In this document: positions 15,690 through 24,623 of the stretch, in pieces
Layout: each line of letters begins with the position of its first letter
Numbering within the stretch: position 1 is the stretch's first letter
Notes under the pieces: generated by a model
What the model saw: the letters and a program-made list of their open reading frames with translations, nothing else
Databases searched by the model: none
Told to the model about the DNA's origin: nothing
Translations under genes and position numbers: made by a program
Origin: Candidatus Poseidoniales archaeon
Lineage (GTDB): Archaea; Thermoplasmatota; Poseidoniia; Poseidoniales; Poseidoniaceae
Length of the DNA: 64,000 nucleotides
Direction of reading: 5' to 3'
Assembly (NCBI GenBank): GCA_009887095.1
Contig: QXYC01000015.1
Coordinates: forward strand, 1 to 64,000

Positions 15690-18170
15690 ATGCGCTGGCA
15701 CTTCATCCTCGTGATGCTGTTCCTCCACAGCGCCACTCCACTCGCCTCAACAATCGGGGAAGCTGCGCATGCATCCTCACGATCAACCGATGCCACGTTG
15801 GTGGGATTGGAGGAAACTGTCGTCCACAGAAATGAGCTCGTAGAGGTCCAATTCACCCTCCATAACCGCGGTTCACAAGAGCAAACATTCACCATCAATG
15901 CCACGAGCATCCCGTCTGACCTCCTTGTATCTGGCCTCCCTCTTACGCACACGCTTGAAGCAGGCTATCTGAAAAATCTAAAATTCAACCTCAGCGCCAT
16001 ACCCACTGCACCTTATGGTACACTCACAATCGAACTCGAACTCACAACGAGTGATGATGCTGAATGGAATGAACAGGCAAACGCAAGCGTGCGTGTCGCA
16101 CCATATTCAAGACTGGATTTCGGAACCCAGGACATCTCCTCATTCATCAGCGATGCTGGGACACGAACCTCTGTCGCAGTGAACATCACCAACAATGCAT
16201 CCTTCGATGATGATGTGCTCTTCAACTTGTACACAACAAGCGGTTGGAATTGGGGATGGACCATGAATAACTCAGATGGCGTCAATGCATACGAAACGCT
16301 CGCACCGGGGCAGTTGGCCTACGTCTACCTCTGGGTCGATGTTCCTGAAATTATTGACGGAAGCCCTCTTGCAAACACTGGCCCACGCTTCCAGTTGAAG
16401 GCGGTCTCAGGCCTCGATAGAGCTGTGTCCCAGTGGTCGTTTGACCTCCTACTCGATGCATACAGGAATGCTTCCATCGATGCCAAGGACGAGGACTTAG
16501 TCCTTGACCCGGGTGCGAATGGCCGCATCAGTGTCGATGTACGCAATGTTGGCAACACCAACAACCGCCTCGACATAACGCTGCAAGCAATTGACCAACA
16601 AGGCCAACCAATATCCGGCATTGCCCTTGAGGACAGAATTGCGAGAAATGGGTGGACGATGGCGCTCTTCGGTGGCCTCGAGGAAGTTGAACTTGGGCCA
16701 AATGAGACTCGAACCATCGAAATCGGTTTCCAAGCCCCCGGTGATTACACAGGGACCATCGATGTTAGGGTCCGTGTGTTTGCCTTGGGAGCACAAGAAC
16801 GGGTGCGCACCGTTGACGTCGGTGCTACGATTGAATGGAAGCGAAATGCAACGCTTGCGTTACAAACTGATCAATGCCGATCGCTGTTGCCAAACACCTC
16901 ATGCTCAGCATCGGTGTTCATCGAAAACACTGGAAACGCACGGGACACCTTTTCGTTCCATCTCATTGAGGCTCCTCCATCTGTTATGGCTACTTTAACC
17001 GAAACGAGCGTGAGCCTAAACCCGTTTGAATCGACTGTGATTGAGTTCATACAAATCCAAGCCTCGGCAGAAGCGCTGGCCTTCCAAACTGGTGATGTCG
17101 ATGTTGAAATCCATCTCGGTGGAACCGATACGATTGTCGGTGCAATTGGTGTACCAACCAAGATTGCCCCGGTGATCAGTTGGGTGTTTGAAGACATCGA
17201 GGAAACAATCGACAAGAACGGACGCCTTTCGATTTCTATGACGGCCCGCAATGAGGGAAATGCTGTTGATGGTTTGCTGGTGCAACTGCAATCGTCACAT
17301 TCGACCCCGATGTCATTCATCCCCCCTTTCATCGCTGTTTATGAAGAAAACATCGAATACCCCCGCTCCTATGAAATAACGAACATCCCCATTGGATTCA
17401 ATTTCACAATCGAAGCATGGGTCGATCTTCCTCAAGATCAACTCAGCAATGGTACAGTGTATGTCAACACAACCGTACGCTCACAATTTGCCCCGGATGA
17501 ACCATTTGTTCAAACGAGTACGGGTGGTTACCTCGGGACCCCTTGGCAGGCAACGGAAGAGACTGGAGGCTGGTTCGACCCTTCGACCATCATCGCAACC
17601 ATCGTGGAAATATTCACTGCATGGCTGTGGGTCATCATCTCGATCGTCATATCAGTTGCCATCATCCAACGAGCATATTCGGCCCGAAAAGAGCGCACAG
17701 CGGAACGACTGCTGTTCGAAGAAATGCACGCACCTAAGCCAAAAGAAGCCCCTGAGGACTGGATGCAAAAATTCCAAGTAAAGCCAAAACAGGTGCAACA
17801 AGAAGCCGTCATGGCAGTTTCTGCAGAACACTTCCAGCAGGCATTCACCAACCGTGCTGGCGCACCAACACCCGCTCCTGCCCCTGTGCAGGCGGATATT
17901 CATGGTGCCGCAGCTCAAGCATTGGACGCTCAAGACAATTTACGAACCATTGCAAAGGCCGATGATTTGCTGCTCGACATTGAAACAGGAAACGTTGCCC
18001 AGCCAATGGCAAACCAAGCGATTCTTCCTGATGTGGTGATACCATCCAACATGACGGTACGCCATGACCCAAAAGAGGTTCTCGGAACCACCAACTCAGA
18101 GATCACATCAGCCAGCGTACCGCTCCCCTCTGTACCATCGATGATGGATCTTGACGATTTGGATGTGTGA
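15690..18170 (+). CDS. exported, membrane-anchored CARDB-like protein
   Basis: An 826-residue protein with an N-terminal signal sequence (MRWHFILVMLFLHSATPLAST). The extracellular part (about residues 30-630) consists of beta-sandwich modules of the CARDB/NEW3 type, each with a VxxxNxG or ENTGNxxDTFSF signature (TLHNRGSQEQTF, VRNVGNTNNRLDI, IENTGNARDTFSF, ARNEGNAVDGLLV). Many N-x-S/T sequons are present. One strong membrane segment (IFTAWLWVIISIVISVAII) is followed by a basic YSARKERTAERLL stretch and a cytoplasmic tail of about 170 residues with a Pro/Ala linker and an acidic end. No enzymatic motif is visible, so a surface structural or binding role is inferred. It ends 3 bp before rnhB. 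Confidence 0.8.
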   Translation: MRWHFILVMLFLHSATPLASTIGEAAHASSRSTDATLVGLEETVVHRNELVEVQFTLHNRGSQEQTFTINATSIPSDLLVSGLPLTHTLEAGYLKNLKFNLSAIPTAPYGTLTIELELTTSDDAEWNEQANASVRVAPYSRLDFGTQDISSFISDAGTRTSVAVNITNNASFDDDVLFNLYTTSGWNWGWTMNNSDGVNAYETLAPGQLAYVYLWVDVPEIIDGSPLANTGPRFQLKAVSGLDRAVSQWSFDLLLDAYRNASIDAKDEDLVLDPGANGRISVDVRNVGNTNNRLDITLQAIDQQGQPISGIALEDRIARNGWTMALFGGLEEVELGPNETRTIEIGFQAPGDYTGTIDVRVRVFALGAQERVRTVDVGATIEWKRNATLALQTDQCRSLLPNTSCSASVFIENTGNARDTFSFHLIEAPPSVMATLTETSVSLNPFESTVIEFIQIQASAEALAFQTGDVDVEIHLGGTDTIVGAIGVPTKIAPVISWVFEDIEETIDKNGRLSISMTARNEGNAVDGLLVQLQSSHSTPMSFIPPFIAVYEENIEYPRSYEITNIPIGFNFTIEAWVDLPQDQLSNGTVYVNTTVRSQFAPDEPFVQTSTGGYLGTPWQATEETGGWFDPSTIIATIVEIFTAWLWVIISIVISVAIIQRAYSARKERTAERLLFEEMHAPKPKEAPEDWMQKFQVKPKQVQQEAVMAVSAEHFQQAFTNRAGAPTPAPAPVQADIHGAAAQALDAQDNLRTIAKADDLLLDIETGNVAQPMANQAILPDVVIPSNMTVRHDPKEVLGTTNSEITSASVPLPSVPSMMDLDDLDV

Positions 18171-18173
18171 ACC

Positions 18174-18902
18174 ATGTGGTCTGCTGGCGTAGATGAGGCG
18201 GGGCGAGGCCCTGTCATTGGACCCTTAGTTGTAGGCGCTGTCGCCATTCCAACTGCCGACCTGCCAATGCTGAAGCAGAACGGTATCCGTGATTCTAAGG
18301 ATTTGAGTCACGAAAAGAGAGTTGCAATGGCTGATTGGTTTCATCAACAAGCGGAGCAACGCGGTTGGTTTCATCAGGTAATTGTCTGCCCGCCACCACG
18401 CATTGATGCTGCCGTCATCCATAATGGATTGAACCTCTTGGAAGTTGAGTTGTTTGCAGAGGCACTTAACCCAATGCGAAAGAACGTCGAAGAAGGCGTC
18501 AAAATCCTCAATGATGCGTGTGATGTGAACGCTCAGCGGTTCACTGATCGCATAGCCGCACGGCTCACAGGCTGGCCATGGAATCAATCCACGATGAAAT
18601 CGGAGCATAAAGCAGACACAAACCACCCCATCGTAGGCATGGCGAGCATCCTCGCAAAAGTACGAAGGGATGAGATCATCGAAGCATTGAGAATCAAAAT
18701 TGGCACGCCAATTGGCTCAGGCTACCCATCGGATCCCAACACAAAGGCAGCTCTTCCGTTCCTCCTGTCAGGTGACACTCCCCACGAAGCACTGCGTTGG
18801 TCCTGGAAAACGGTGACGCGAGAATGGAACCTGCTTCATGGTCAAGACCCTCCCTCGCGACCAGCACCAAACCAAAACCAACGTACATTGTTTGATGCTT
18901 GA
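18174..18902 (+). CDS. rnhB: ribonuclease HII
   Basis: Cleaves the RNA strand of RNA-DNA hybrids and removes single ribonucleotides from DNA. The type 2 signature is at the N terminus: Asp7-Glu8 in VDEAGRGPVIGPLVVGAV, then IRDSKDLSHEKR. The later acidic positions are visible in KILNDACDVN and KADTNHPIVGMASILAKVRRDEII; the tail carries GSGYPSDPNTKAAL. The C-terminal end (NQNQRTLFDA) resembles a PIP-box-like QxxLFxx sequence, which would tether the enzyme to the PCNA clamp; that is an inference. At 242 residues it has the family's length. It sits between the exported protein gene and gltX with only 3-bp spacing on the upstream side. Confidence 0.95.
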   Translation: MWSAGVDEAGRGPVIGPLVVGAVAIPTADLPMLKQNGIRDSKDLSHEKRVAMADWFHQQAEQRGWFHQVIVCPPPRIDAAVIHNGLNLLEVELFAEALNPMRKNVEEGVKILNDACDVNAQRFTDRIAARLTGWPWNQSTMKSEHKADTNHPIVGMASILAKVRRDEIIEALRIKIGTPIGSGYPSDPNTKAALPFLLSGDTPHEALRWSWKTVTREWNLLHGQDPPSRPAPNQNQRTLFDA

Positions 18903-18950
18903 CCGTTGTTTGGTTCCACTCAATTGATGAAGGGTAGGCGACAGCACCGA

Positions 18951-20672
18951 ATGAGTCCCATGTCTTGGTCGCCAGATGAAGCAACCCTTGCTGCGTTCCG
19001 ACATCTCGCGATTCAGAACGCCATCGAGTATGAAGGAAAGGCTGCACCAGGTTCTGTGATTGGCCGCCTCATGGGGACACGGGCAGACCTCCGCCAACAT
19101 GGAAAGATCATTTCTCCGCTCATTGCAAAAGCAGTGGCTGATGCAAACGCAATGGCTGCGAACGAAGGTCTTGATGGACTCAGAGACATTCTTTCCAAGG
19201 AAGCCCCACACTTGCTGGAAAAGCGTGAGAAAAAGGAACGAAGGGTCGGACTTCCAGAATTAAAAAATGCTGTGAAAGGCAAGGTCGTCCTCCGTTTCGC
19301 ACCAAACCCAAACGGTTCACTCAGTTTCGGGCACGCCCGAGGAATTGTCATCAATGGAGAATACGCCAAAGAGTGGGATGGTGAACTCATTCTTCGATTT
19401 GACGATACCGACACAGTGGTCAAACCTCCGCTTCCGCAAGCCTATGAAGACATACCAAAAGAAGCGGAATGGTTGCTCGGTTATGCACCTCACCGCATTG
19501 TCATTGCGAGTGACAGAATCCCGCACTACTATGAGCACGCTGAACAAATGCTTCAGGAAGGTTTTGGATATGTATGTCAGTGTTCTGGCGAGGCTTTCAA
19601 AGTGTTCAGAGTCGACAAAACCGAATGCCCATGCCGACCAAACTCTCCTGAGCTCAACATGGAACTGTGGGGCAAAATGCTTGATGGGACATTCAAGCCT
19701 GGCGATGCAGTCGTTCGAGTCAAGACAGATATGACGCTGAAAAACCCGGCACTGAGGGATTGGCCCGCTCTCAGAATGCAAGACACAGCGAACCATCCCC
19801 ACCCGCGATCGGGCGTTGGTTCCACCTACCGTGTCTGGCCATTGTTGGATTTCCAGAGTGCCGTTGAAGATCACCTCCAAGGCGTCACGCATATCATCCG
19901 TGGAAAGGATTTGATGGACTCGACGAGGAAGCAAACTTTGTTGTACGCTCACTTCGGTTGGTCGTACCCTGAAACCATGTATTGGGGCAGGGTCAAGGTG
20001 CACGAGTGGGGAGGCTTTTCGACCTCACAGATGCGACGGGACATCGAGGCAGGCACCTTTACCGGATGGGACGACCCACGTCTGCCAACCCTTCAAGCAT
20101 TGAAGCGCAGGGGCATCACATCAGAAGCGCTCCGAGCCTTTTGGGTTGAACTCGGTGTGACGCAGAAAGATATCTCAGTGCCGCTTTCAGCTCTTTTCTC
20201 TCATAACACAAAGCAAATTGATGATGACGCACCTCGCCTTGCATTCATTCGATCGCCGATTGAAGTTGACCTCACTGGAGATCATCCTCTACAAGTAGAA
20301 ATTGATGTGCATCCAAACCATGCATCGATGGGGCAACGAAGATTCTCCTTTGAGCCTGCAACACTGTGGCTTGAAGAGGAAGACATGGCCAAAGGAAACC
20401 TCCGTTTGAAGGGGTTTGCTGATCTTGAAATCGAAGAGCAATCAGCAACCGTGGCATCAATTGAGCGAAGTGACCAGCGACCCATTGTCCACTGGCTAAG
20501 TGAGGCTCAGAGTTGCGAAGCCACATTGATCGTTGCGAAGGACGGAGAGATTATTGAGCACAAGGGACGGATGGAGCGTCATGACTACCCAGAGGGTACC
20601 ATGGTTCAGTTGGAAAGAATCGGCTATGGCCGAGTGCTGAATGCGACCACAATTTTGTTCAGCCACTCCTGA
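18951..20672 (+). CDS. gltX: glutamyl-tRNA synthetase, archaeal type
   Basis: Charges tRNA-Glu (and, in many archaea, tRNA-Gln, for later amidation). It is of the archaeal/GlnRS-like class: an N-terminal helical extension with IQNAIEYEGKAAPGSVIGRLMG, then the HIGH-region RFAPNPNGSLSFGHARGIVINGEYA, FDDTD, the CQCSGEAF and CPCR cysteines of a zinc knuckle, the GKDLMDSTRKQTLLYAHFGW segment, and FSTSQMRRDIEAGTFTGWDDPRLPTLQALKRRGI at the KMSKS position. The usual KMSKS lysines read STSQM, so the second class I motif is divergent. The frame opens at a TTG (18906); ATG 18951 fits family N termini. 573 residues. Follows rnhB closely. Confidence 0.93.
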   Translation: MSPMSWSPDEATLAAFRHLAIQNAIEYEGKAAPGSVIGRLMGTRADLRQHGKIISPLIAKAVADANAMAANEGLDGLRDILSKEAPHLLEKREKKERRVGLPELKNAVKGKVVLRFAPNPNGSLSFGHARGIVINGEYAKEWDGELILRFDDTDTVVKPPLPQAYEDIPKEAEWLLGYAPHRIVIASDRIPHYYEHAEQMLQEGFGYVCQCSGEAFKVFRVDKTECPCRPNSPELNMELWGKMLDGTFKPGDAVVRVKTDMTLKNPALRDWPALRMQDTANHPHPRSGVGSTYRVWPLLDFQSAVEDHLQGVTHIIRGKDLMDSTRKQTLLYAHFGWSYPETMYWGRVKVHEWGGFSTSQMRRDIEAGTFTGWDDPRLPTLQALKRRGITSEALRAFWVELGVTQKDISVPLSALFSHNTKQIDDDAPRLAFIRSPIEVDLTGDHPLQVEIDVHPNHASMGQRRFSFEPATLWLEEEDMAKGNLRLKGFADLEIEEQSATVASIERSDQRPIVHWLSEAQSCEATLIVAKDGEIIEHKGRMERHDYPEGTMVQLERIGYGRVLNATTILFSHS

Positions 20673-20719
20673 AGAATGACAAAGGAAGGCTCTTAGAGCC
20701 AACGCCTCGTCTTGCCAAC

Positions 20720-21130
20720 ATGGCCAAGACCGTCGCTGACTTGAACCTCGATGATGAACACATCACAATTGGCATTGAGGATACAATCCAAGAAGGAGCG
20801 CGTCGGATGTTGAGCATTACTGGCGGTATTGTGGTCGTACTCTCTCATGACAACAAGGTGCGTGGTGTTCTTGGACACAATCAGTTCTTGAAGGCCATGG
20901 CAGAATCTGTTGATCCAACAACCTCAACATGTGCCGAATGGATGGAAATGGATTTCCTCCAAGTCCAACAGAAAGACACGCTCAAACATGTGTTGTCAGA
21001 AATCAAGAAGCGTTCACCACAAGCCGTTGTAGCCGTTGATTCGAACGGTGAATTCTGTGGATACTTTTCACCGAGTGATTATCAAGAGGCAAGCAACTTA
21101 GTGAGCACGCTTCGATCTGTCGGCATGTGA
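20720..21130 (+). CDS. CBS-domain pair protein
   Basis: A 136-residue stand-alone protein made of two CBS motifs that would form one Bateman module. The first is about residues 10-65 (ITIGIEDTIQEGARRMLSITGGIVVVLSHDNKVRGVLGHNQFLKAM). The second is about 75-130 (FLQVQQKDTLKHVLSEIKKRSPQAVVAVDSNGEFCGYFSPSDY). Such modules bind adenosine nucleotides or S-adenosylmethionine and regulate partners; the partner cannot be read here. It follows gltX by 47 bp and converges with the membrane protein gene, the two stops being 2 bp apart. ATG start. Confidence 0.85.
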   Translation: MAKTVADLNLDDEHITIGIEDTIQEGARRMLSITGGIVVVLSHDNKVRGVLGHNQFLKAMAESVDPTTSTCAEWMEMDFLQVQQKDTLKHVLSEIKKRSPQAVVAVDSNGEFCGYFSPSDYQEASNLVSTLRSVGM

Positions 21131-21132
21131 GA

Positions 21133-23187
21133 TCAAGCCACGAGCTTGATGACACGAGCGCAACCTGCACAAGCAAATCTCAACGGCCGCTCATTGCTGA
21201 GCACAGGGTTTGGAGTTGAACATGCAGGGCACGGGATGGTTTGTGTGTTGGCCTGAGGCATGGCGTCTCCCGGTAGGCGTGTTCGTGGACTGGAAACTGC
21301 AGTGATGAACCACAGAAGAACGGTGAACACCACTGCTCCTGCGACAAACATATTTGAGAAGGCGAAGAGATGGATGAAGGCGATAAGTGGAATCAGCAGT
21401 AATTCAAGCGCCAAGAGGCTTCTTGATCTGTTCTTTGACAAACGCAAGGCAACGAAGAGCCCTGCAAATAAAGCCATTCCAACGCCGATTGTAAGGGGCA
21501 TCGGTGCCGCTATGGGCGAAGCGGTTGGAAGGAAAGCAATCGTGAATTTCTCCTCTTGGCCAAGGCCCTCAGCATCAATCGAGAGGGTTTCTCCCCATGG
21601 GAATCGTGAGTGACTCACTTCAAATTCCTCGGATTGGAACGTCTTTGGCGTCAAGAAGGCTGAGAAGCCAGACGATGTACCCTCCAGTGAGACATCCAAT
21701 TGAGACCAAATGGGGCTGGTTTGCACAACGATGAAATCCCTGAGAAACTCCATTTGCGTGTTGGCCGTTACCGTTTGCACTGACTTAAACACCAAAGAGA
21801 CTGGGTGATTCACCACATCGACCTCGCCGTGGAGGTCAAGTTTGATTTCAGTTGAGGAAAAAGAACTGTCCCGGTAATCTCCAAGCAAGTCATCACTGTC
21901 AAGGCCGAGGCCTTGGAACATGAAAAACGAATACAATCCTGAGGCTGTACCAGATTTCAACTGCATTTGGTTTTCAAATTCATTGACCTCATTTGCCTCA
22001 ATCGATCGACTCGTTCGGTCATCATCGGTGACTGACCCTTCGTCGAATGCTTGCAGAGCGGGTGACAAATCGGTGACATCATCACCAATGTGGTCCAGCC
22101 CCCAACGCATCCAAAATGCCATTTCATCCTCAATGGTAATCGTGGTTTCACGGGTAAGTTGTGGGCCTCCTTCTCCACTGGCAAGAGCGAACGTACCAGT
22201 CACAGAAATTTTGCTCCCTTCACCATCGGTTTGCAGGGGTTCATCTGGTGGGTAGTAAGTTCCAGTACCGCCATTTGAATCGAACGTTTCTACAAGAAAT
22301 GTCGTGGTTCCAGAAAGGATGCTATCGCCTTCTTGCAGGACCATTTCGACCTTCGCTTCGACGGATTCTTCCCCTCCGGTTGCATCCAACCATGTCCATG
22401 TGATTCGAACACCATCACCTTGAGAGGTCTCGATTGGGTCGCCTTCTAGAAGAACCCCATTGACTCTCATGTTGAGCGACTCGGAGTTGGAGAGAATTTT
22501 CGTACCCCACGATGAATCAATAACCACAGAAAAATAGACTTCTGAACCTTCAACCTCTGGTTCGAGAAGCGTCAGTGACATGAGGGGCATGTCTCCTTTA
22601 ATCACAGAGTCACTTTCTTCACTTCCCCATTGAAATTGGAGTTGTGCTTCACCAGTTGGCAAATTGAAGACCACGCTGCGTGCGGTCACAGTGAGGACAA
22701 CATTGCTGGAAGAGGAGATTGAGGTGCTGTCCACATCTATTTCGAATTGGAGCGTCCCGGTTCCTTGGCCCAAAAATGAGTCGCCTGGTCCAGTCTGTGC
22801 AGTGTATGTTTGTGAACCGATTTGCAAGGATGCTGTTGCGTTCACCTGCGCACCTGCAGCGTTGGTGACTTCGTAGGCGATGTCGACTTCCCAAGTTGAC
22901 GCAGGGACTGTGCCAGGCCAAACCTCAGGCAACGACCATGTTCCCACTGTTTCTTCGGACGCAACAGCGGTAGCGATGGTCTTCGTCATGGTCGTTTCAG
23001 TGAGATCTTGTACGAATGGTGTGAGCGATCCGCTGCTATCGGAGCCAATCAAGTGAAGAGATACGCCGACTGAATCGCAGCAAACTGTCGTGTCCTCGGC
23101 TTGCGCGTAGCCAACGAACATGCTGTTCATCGGAGCGAACAGAGCAACCAAAAAGATGGATGCAAAAAACAACGGACGCCACGACAT
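21133..23187 (-). CDS. exported beta-rich membrane protein with C-terminal zinc ribbon
   Basis: A 684-residue protein from ATG 23187 (the frame opens at GTG 23196). The signal peptide is SWRPLFFASIFLVALFAPMNSMFVGYAQA. A beta-rich extracellular part of about 530 residues contains early paired cysteines (CCDS) and acidic loops. Three hydrophobic helices follow (LTIGVGMALFAGLFVAL, LLALELLLIPLIAFIHLF, FVAGAVVFTVLLWFITA). A cytoplasmic zinc ribbon then closes the protein: IPCPACSTPNP and FACAGCARVIKLVA, a CxxC-CxxC pair at the extreme C terminus. The family is not recognised. A surface sensor with an internal ribbon is possible but unproven. It converges with the CBS gene. Confidence 0.75.
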   Translation of the reverse strand: MSWRPLFFASIFLVALFAPMNSMFVGYAQAEDTTVCCDSVGVSLHLIGSDSSGSLTPFVQDLTETTMTKTIATAVASEETVGTWSLPEVWPGTVPASTWEVDIAYEVTNAAGAQVNATASLQIGSQTYTAQTGPGDSFLGQGTGTLQFEIDVDSTSISSSSNVVLTVTARSVVFNLPTGEAQLQFQWGSEESDSVIKGDMPLMSLTLLEPEVEGSEVYFSVVIDSSWGTKILSNSESLNMRVNGVLLEGDPIETSQGDGVRITWTWLDATGGEESVEAKVEMVLQEGDSILSGTTTFLVETFDSNGGTGTYYPPDEPLQTDGEGSKISVTGTFALASGEGGPQLTRETTITIEDEMAFWMRWGLDHIGDDVTDLSPALQAFDEGSVTDDDRTSRSIEANEVNEFENQMQLKSGTASGLYSFFMFQGLGLDSDDLLGDYRDSSFSSTEIKLDLHGEVDVVNHPVSLVFKSVQTVTANTQMEFLRDFIVVQTSPIWSQLDVSLEGTSSGFSAFLTPKTFQSEEFEVSHSRFPWGETLSIDAEGLGQEEKFTIAFLPTASPIAAPMPLTIGVGMALFAGLFVALRLSKNRSRSLLALELLLIPLIAFIHLFAFSNMFVAGAVVFTVLLWFITAVSSPRTRLPGDAMPQANTQTIPCPACSTPNPVLSNERPLRFACAGCARVIKLVA

Positions 23188-23256
23188 GGTTGTCACTCAA
23201 AGCGGACCAAACGCACTTGGCTCATAACATGCACGATGCTTCGTGAGTTAAAGCAA

Positions 23257-23607
23257 CTAAAGTGCCTTTTCCAAAAGCGCCCCAAGTTCTTTCTCAAACA
23301 AGGACACCACTGCCTCCCCAACCTCGCCTTGGAGGTCATCTGGAAGCAAGCGTAAGCCAAGTCGAGTGGCCGCTCGTGTCGCCTTCAATTCAGCATAGAC
23401 GGTTCGGGCCTTGGTGTGGAAATAGTAAGCAACAGCCTCTTTGATTTCGGCTTTGAGGTCAGGGTCTTCATCGACTTTTTGTCGGATGTGAGCCTTCAAT
23501 TCGTCCTTCACAAGGTCTCGAAACGCTTCGATGACCAAATCTTCTGTTGACATCAAATCTTGAACTTGGTCGCGAATGCTCCCTGTGAGAAGTCGTTCAA
23601 TGGCCAT
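23257..23607 (-). CDS. small helical hypothetical protein
   Basis: A 116-residue, strongly helical and charged protein (MAIERLLTG, then DQVQDLMSTEDLVIEAFRDLVKDELKAHI and an Ala/Lys-rich middle), with no cysteine and no membrane segment. The family is not recognised. ATG 23607 is chosen; the open frame runs back to 23703 but would overlap the upstream gene. The 25-bp gap to the upstream gene contains a run of nine identical bases (see the homopolymer entry). The co-directional order rps15, DHH-like gene, this gene parallels the archaeal rps15-recJ neighbourhood, so a role linked to that conserved cluster is possible. Confidence 0.6.
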   Translation of the reverse strand: MAIERLLTGSIRDQVQDLMSTEDLVIEAFRDLVKDELKAHIRQKVDEDPDLKAEIKEAVAYYFHTKARTVYAELKATRAATRLGLRLLPDDLQGEVGEAVVSLFEKELGALLEKAL

Positions 23608-23618
23608 GATCGGCCTAA

Positions 23619-23627
23619 GGGGGGGGG
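23619..23627. repeat. homopolymer run of nine G (nine C on the coding strand)
   Basis: The run lies in the 25-bp gap between the stop of the DHH-like gene (23633) and the start of the small helical gene (23607). It covers the place where a ribosome-binding site would be expected. It is the longest single-base run noticed in the window. Confidence 0.6.
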
Positions 23628-23632
23628 TGGTT

Positions 23633-24556
23633 TCAATCCGTCGATGCCGTCGATGGTTCGAAAGCGCCGTGAAGAATGAAAAAATCAGCCAATTTCGAAG
23701 CATGGATTTTGGCTGCGTCCGCTTCTTTTGGCCATGCCTCCATGGCGATGTGAAGTTGACTCACAACATCCACTGGATGATCTGCGATCAGCAAACGATG
23801 CCAAATGAGTTCCTCGAGTCGAGGTGTTGAAAGATTGGAACCTGTGAGGCAAGGCAACACCAATTCCGAAAGGGCTTGTGTCCGGGCCTCGACATCCATG
23901 GACGGCCAGGCCTTCGTGAGGCGCTTAAGCATCCGTTCTGAGAGGTTAGGAATCATATCGTTCGAGGGAGATGGCACATCTGGAAGAGCAACAACTCGTA
24001 ACGACCCTTCTTCACTCAACACGTCCCTGATGGATGTGTGGACGGGATCGAACGTGGTGTCGAGGGCTTCTCGCAACCATAACCCGGAGCCAGCGAAGGG
24101 TCGGAGGCGACGCACCCGTGGTCCATTGGGGGCAAGCGCAGAAGCAATCGCTGCGCATTGAGCAACCACATCGAGGGCCCCTTGGCGTGCATTCTTGCTG
24201 GTACCAAGTCGGACGCTCACAGAAAGTGGCGTGATGTGAGTGGGTGAGCGTTGCTTGATGTCTTCGATGGCCCATGTTTCCTCAAACGGGTCGAGAAACA
24301 AAAGGCACCCGTCATCCACCTGCTGCGGTTGAACCACTTCGTCTCGAGGAAGGGTGCGATGTGGCGGCATGAACCTGCGAACATACGGCAGACCAAGGTC
24401 CAAACAAGCCGCTTCAATGAACCCCAAGCTAAGGACGCCTGCTGCATCTGCCGGCGCATGAATATGAACCTGCGATGCGGTTCGTATCGAATCACAAATA
24501 GCCTCCATGATTGGGCGTATGTCATCGAATGGTGCGGAAGCCAGCATGTCCTTCAT
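23633..24556 (-). CDS. decayed DHH-family (RecJ/Cdc45-like) protein
   Basis: A 307-residue protein whose N-terminal third follows the DHH phosphoesterase fold. Residues about 28-50 read VHIHAPADAAGVLSLGFIEAA, where active RecJ-like enzymes have the HxDADGxxSaa motif; the second aspartate is Ala. A FLDPF strand follows at the second motif position, and no DHH triplet is found. The remainder is helical. The gene sits directly downstream of rps15 on the same strand, where many archaea carry a RecJ-like gene. The best reading is a catalytically dead RecJ/Cdc45-like (GAN-type) protein, perhaps a CMG-type replication factor. The open frame begins at GTG 24568; ATG 24556 has a GGTGG element upstream. 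The assignment rests on motif order and context, not on a full alignment. Confidence 0.6.
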   Translation of the reverse strand: MKDMLASAPFDDIRPIMEAICDSIRTASQVHIHAPADAAGVLSLGFIEAACLDLGLPYVRRFMPPHRTLPRDEVVQPQQVDDGCLLFLDPFEETWAIEDIKQRSPTHITPLSVSVRLGTSKNARQGALDVVAQCAAIASALAPNGPRVRRLRPFAGSGLWLREALDTTFDPVHTSIRDVLSEEGSLRVVALPDVPSPSNDMIPNLSERMLKRLTKAWPSMDVEARTQALSELVLPCLTGSNLSTPRLEELIWHRLLIADHPVDVVSQLHIAMEAWPKEADAAKIHASKLADFFILHGAFEPSTASTD

Positions 24557-24623
24557 TGCCGCCACCACACATAAGCAAGGGGTGGCTGTTCATCAGCCTA
24601 CCGAGTGAAACAACTGTTAGACT

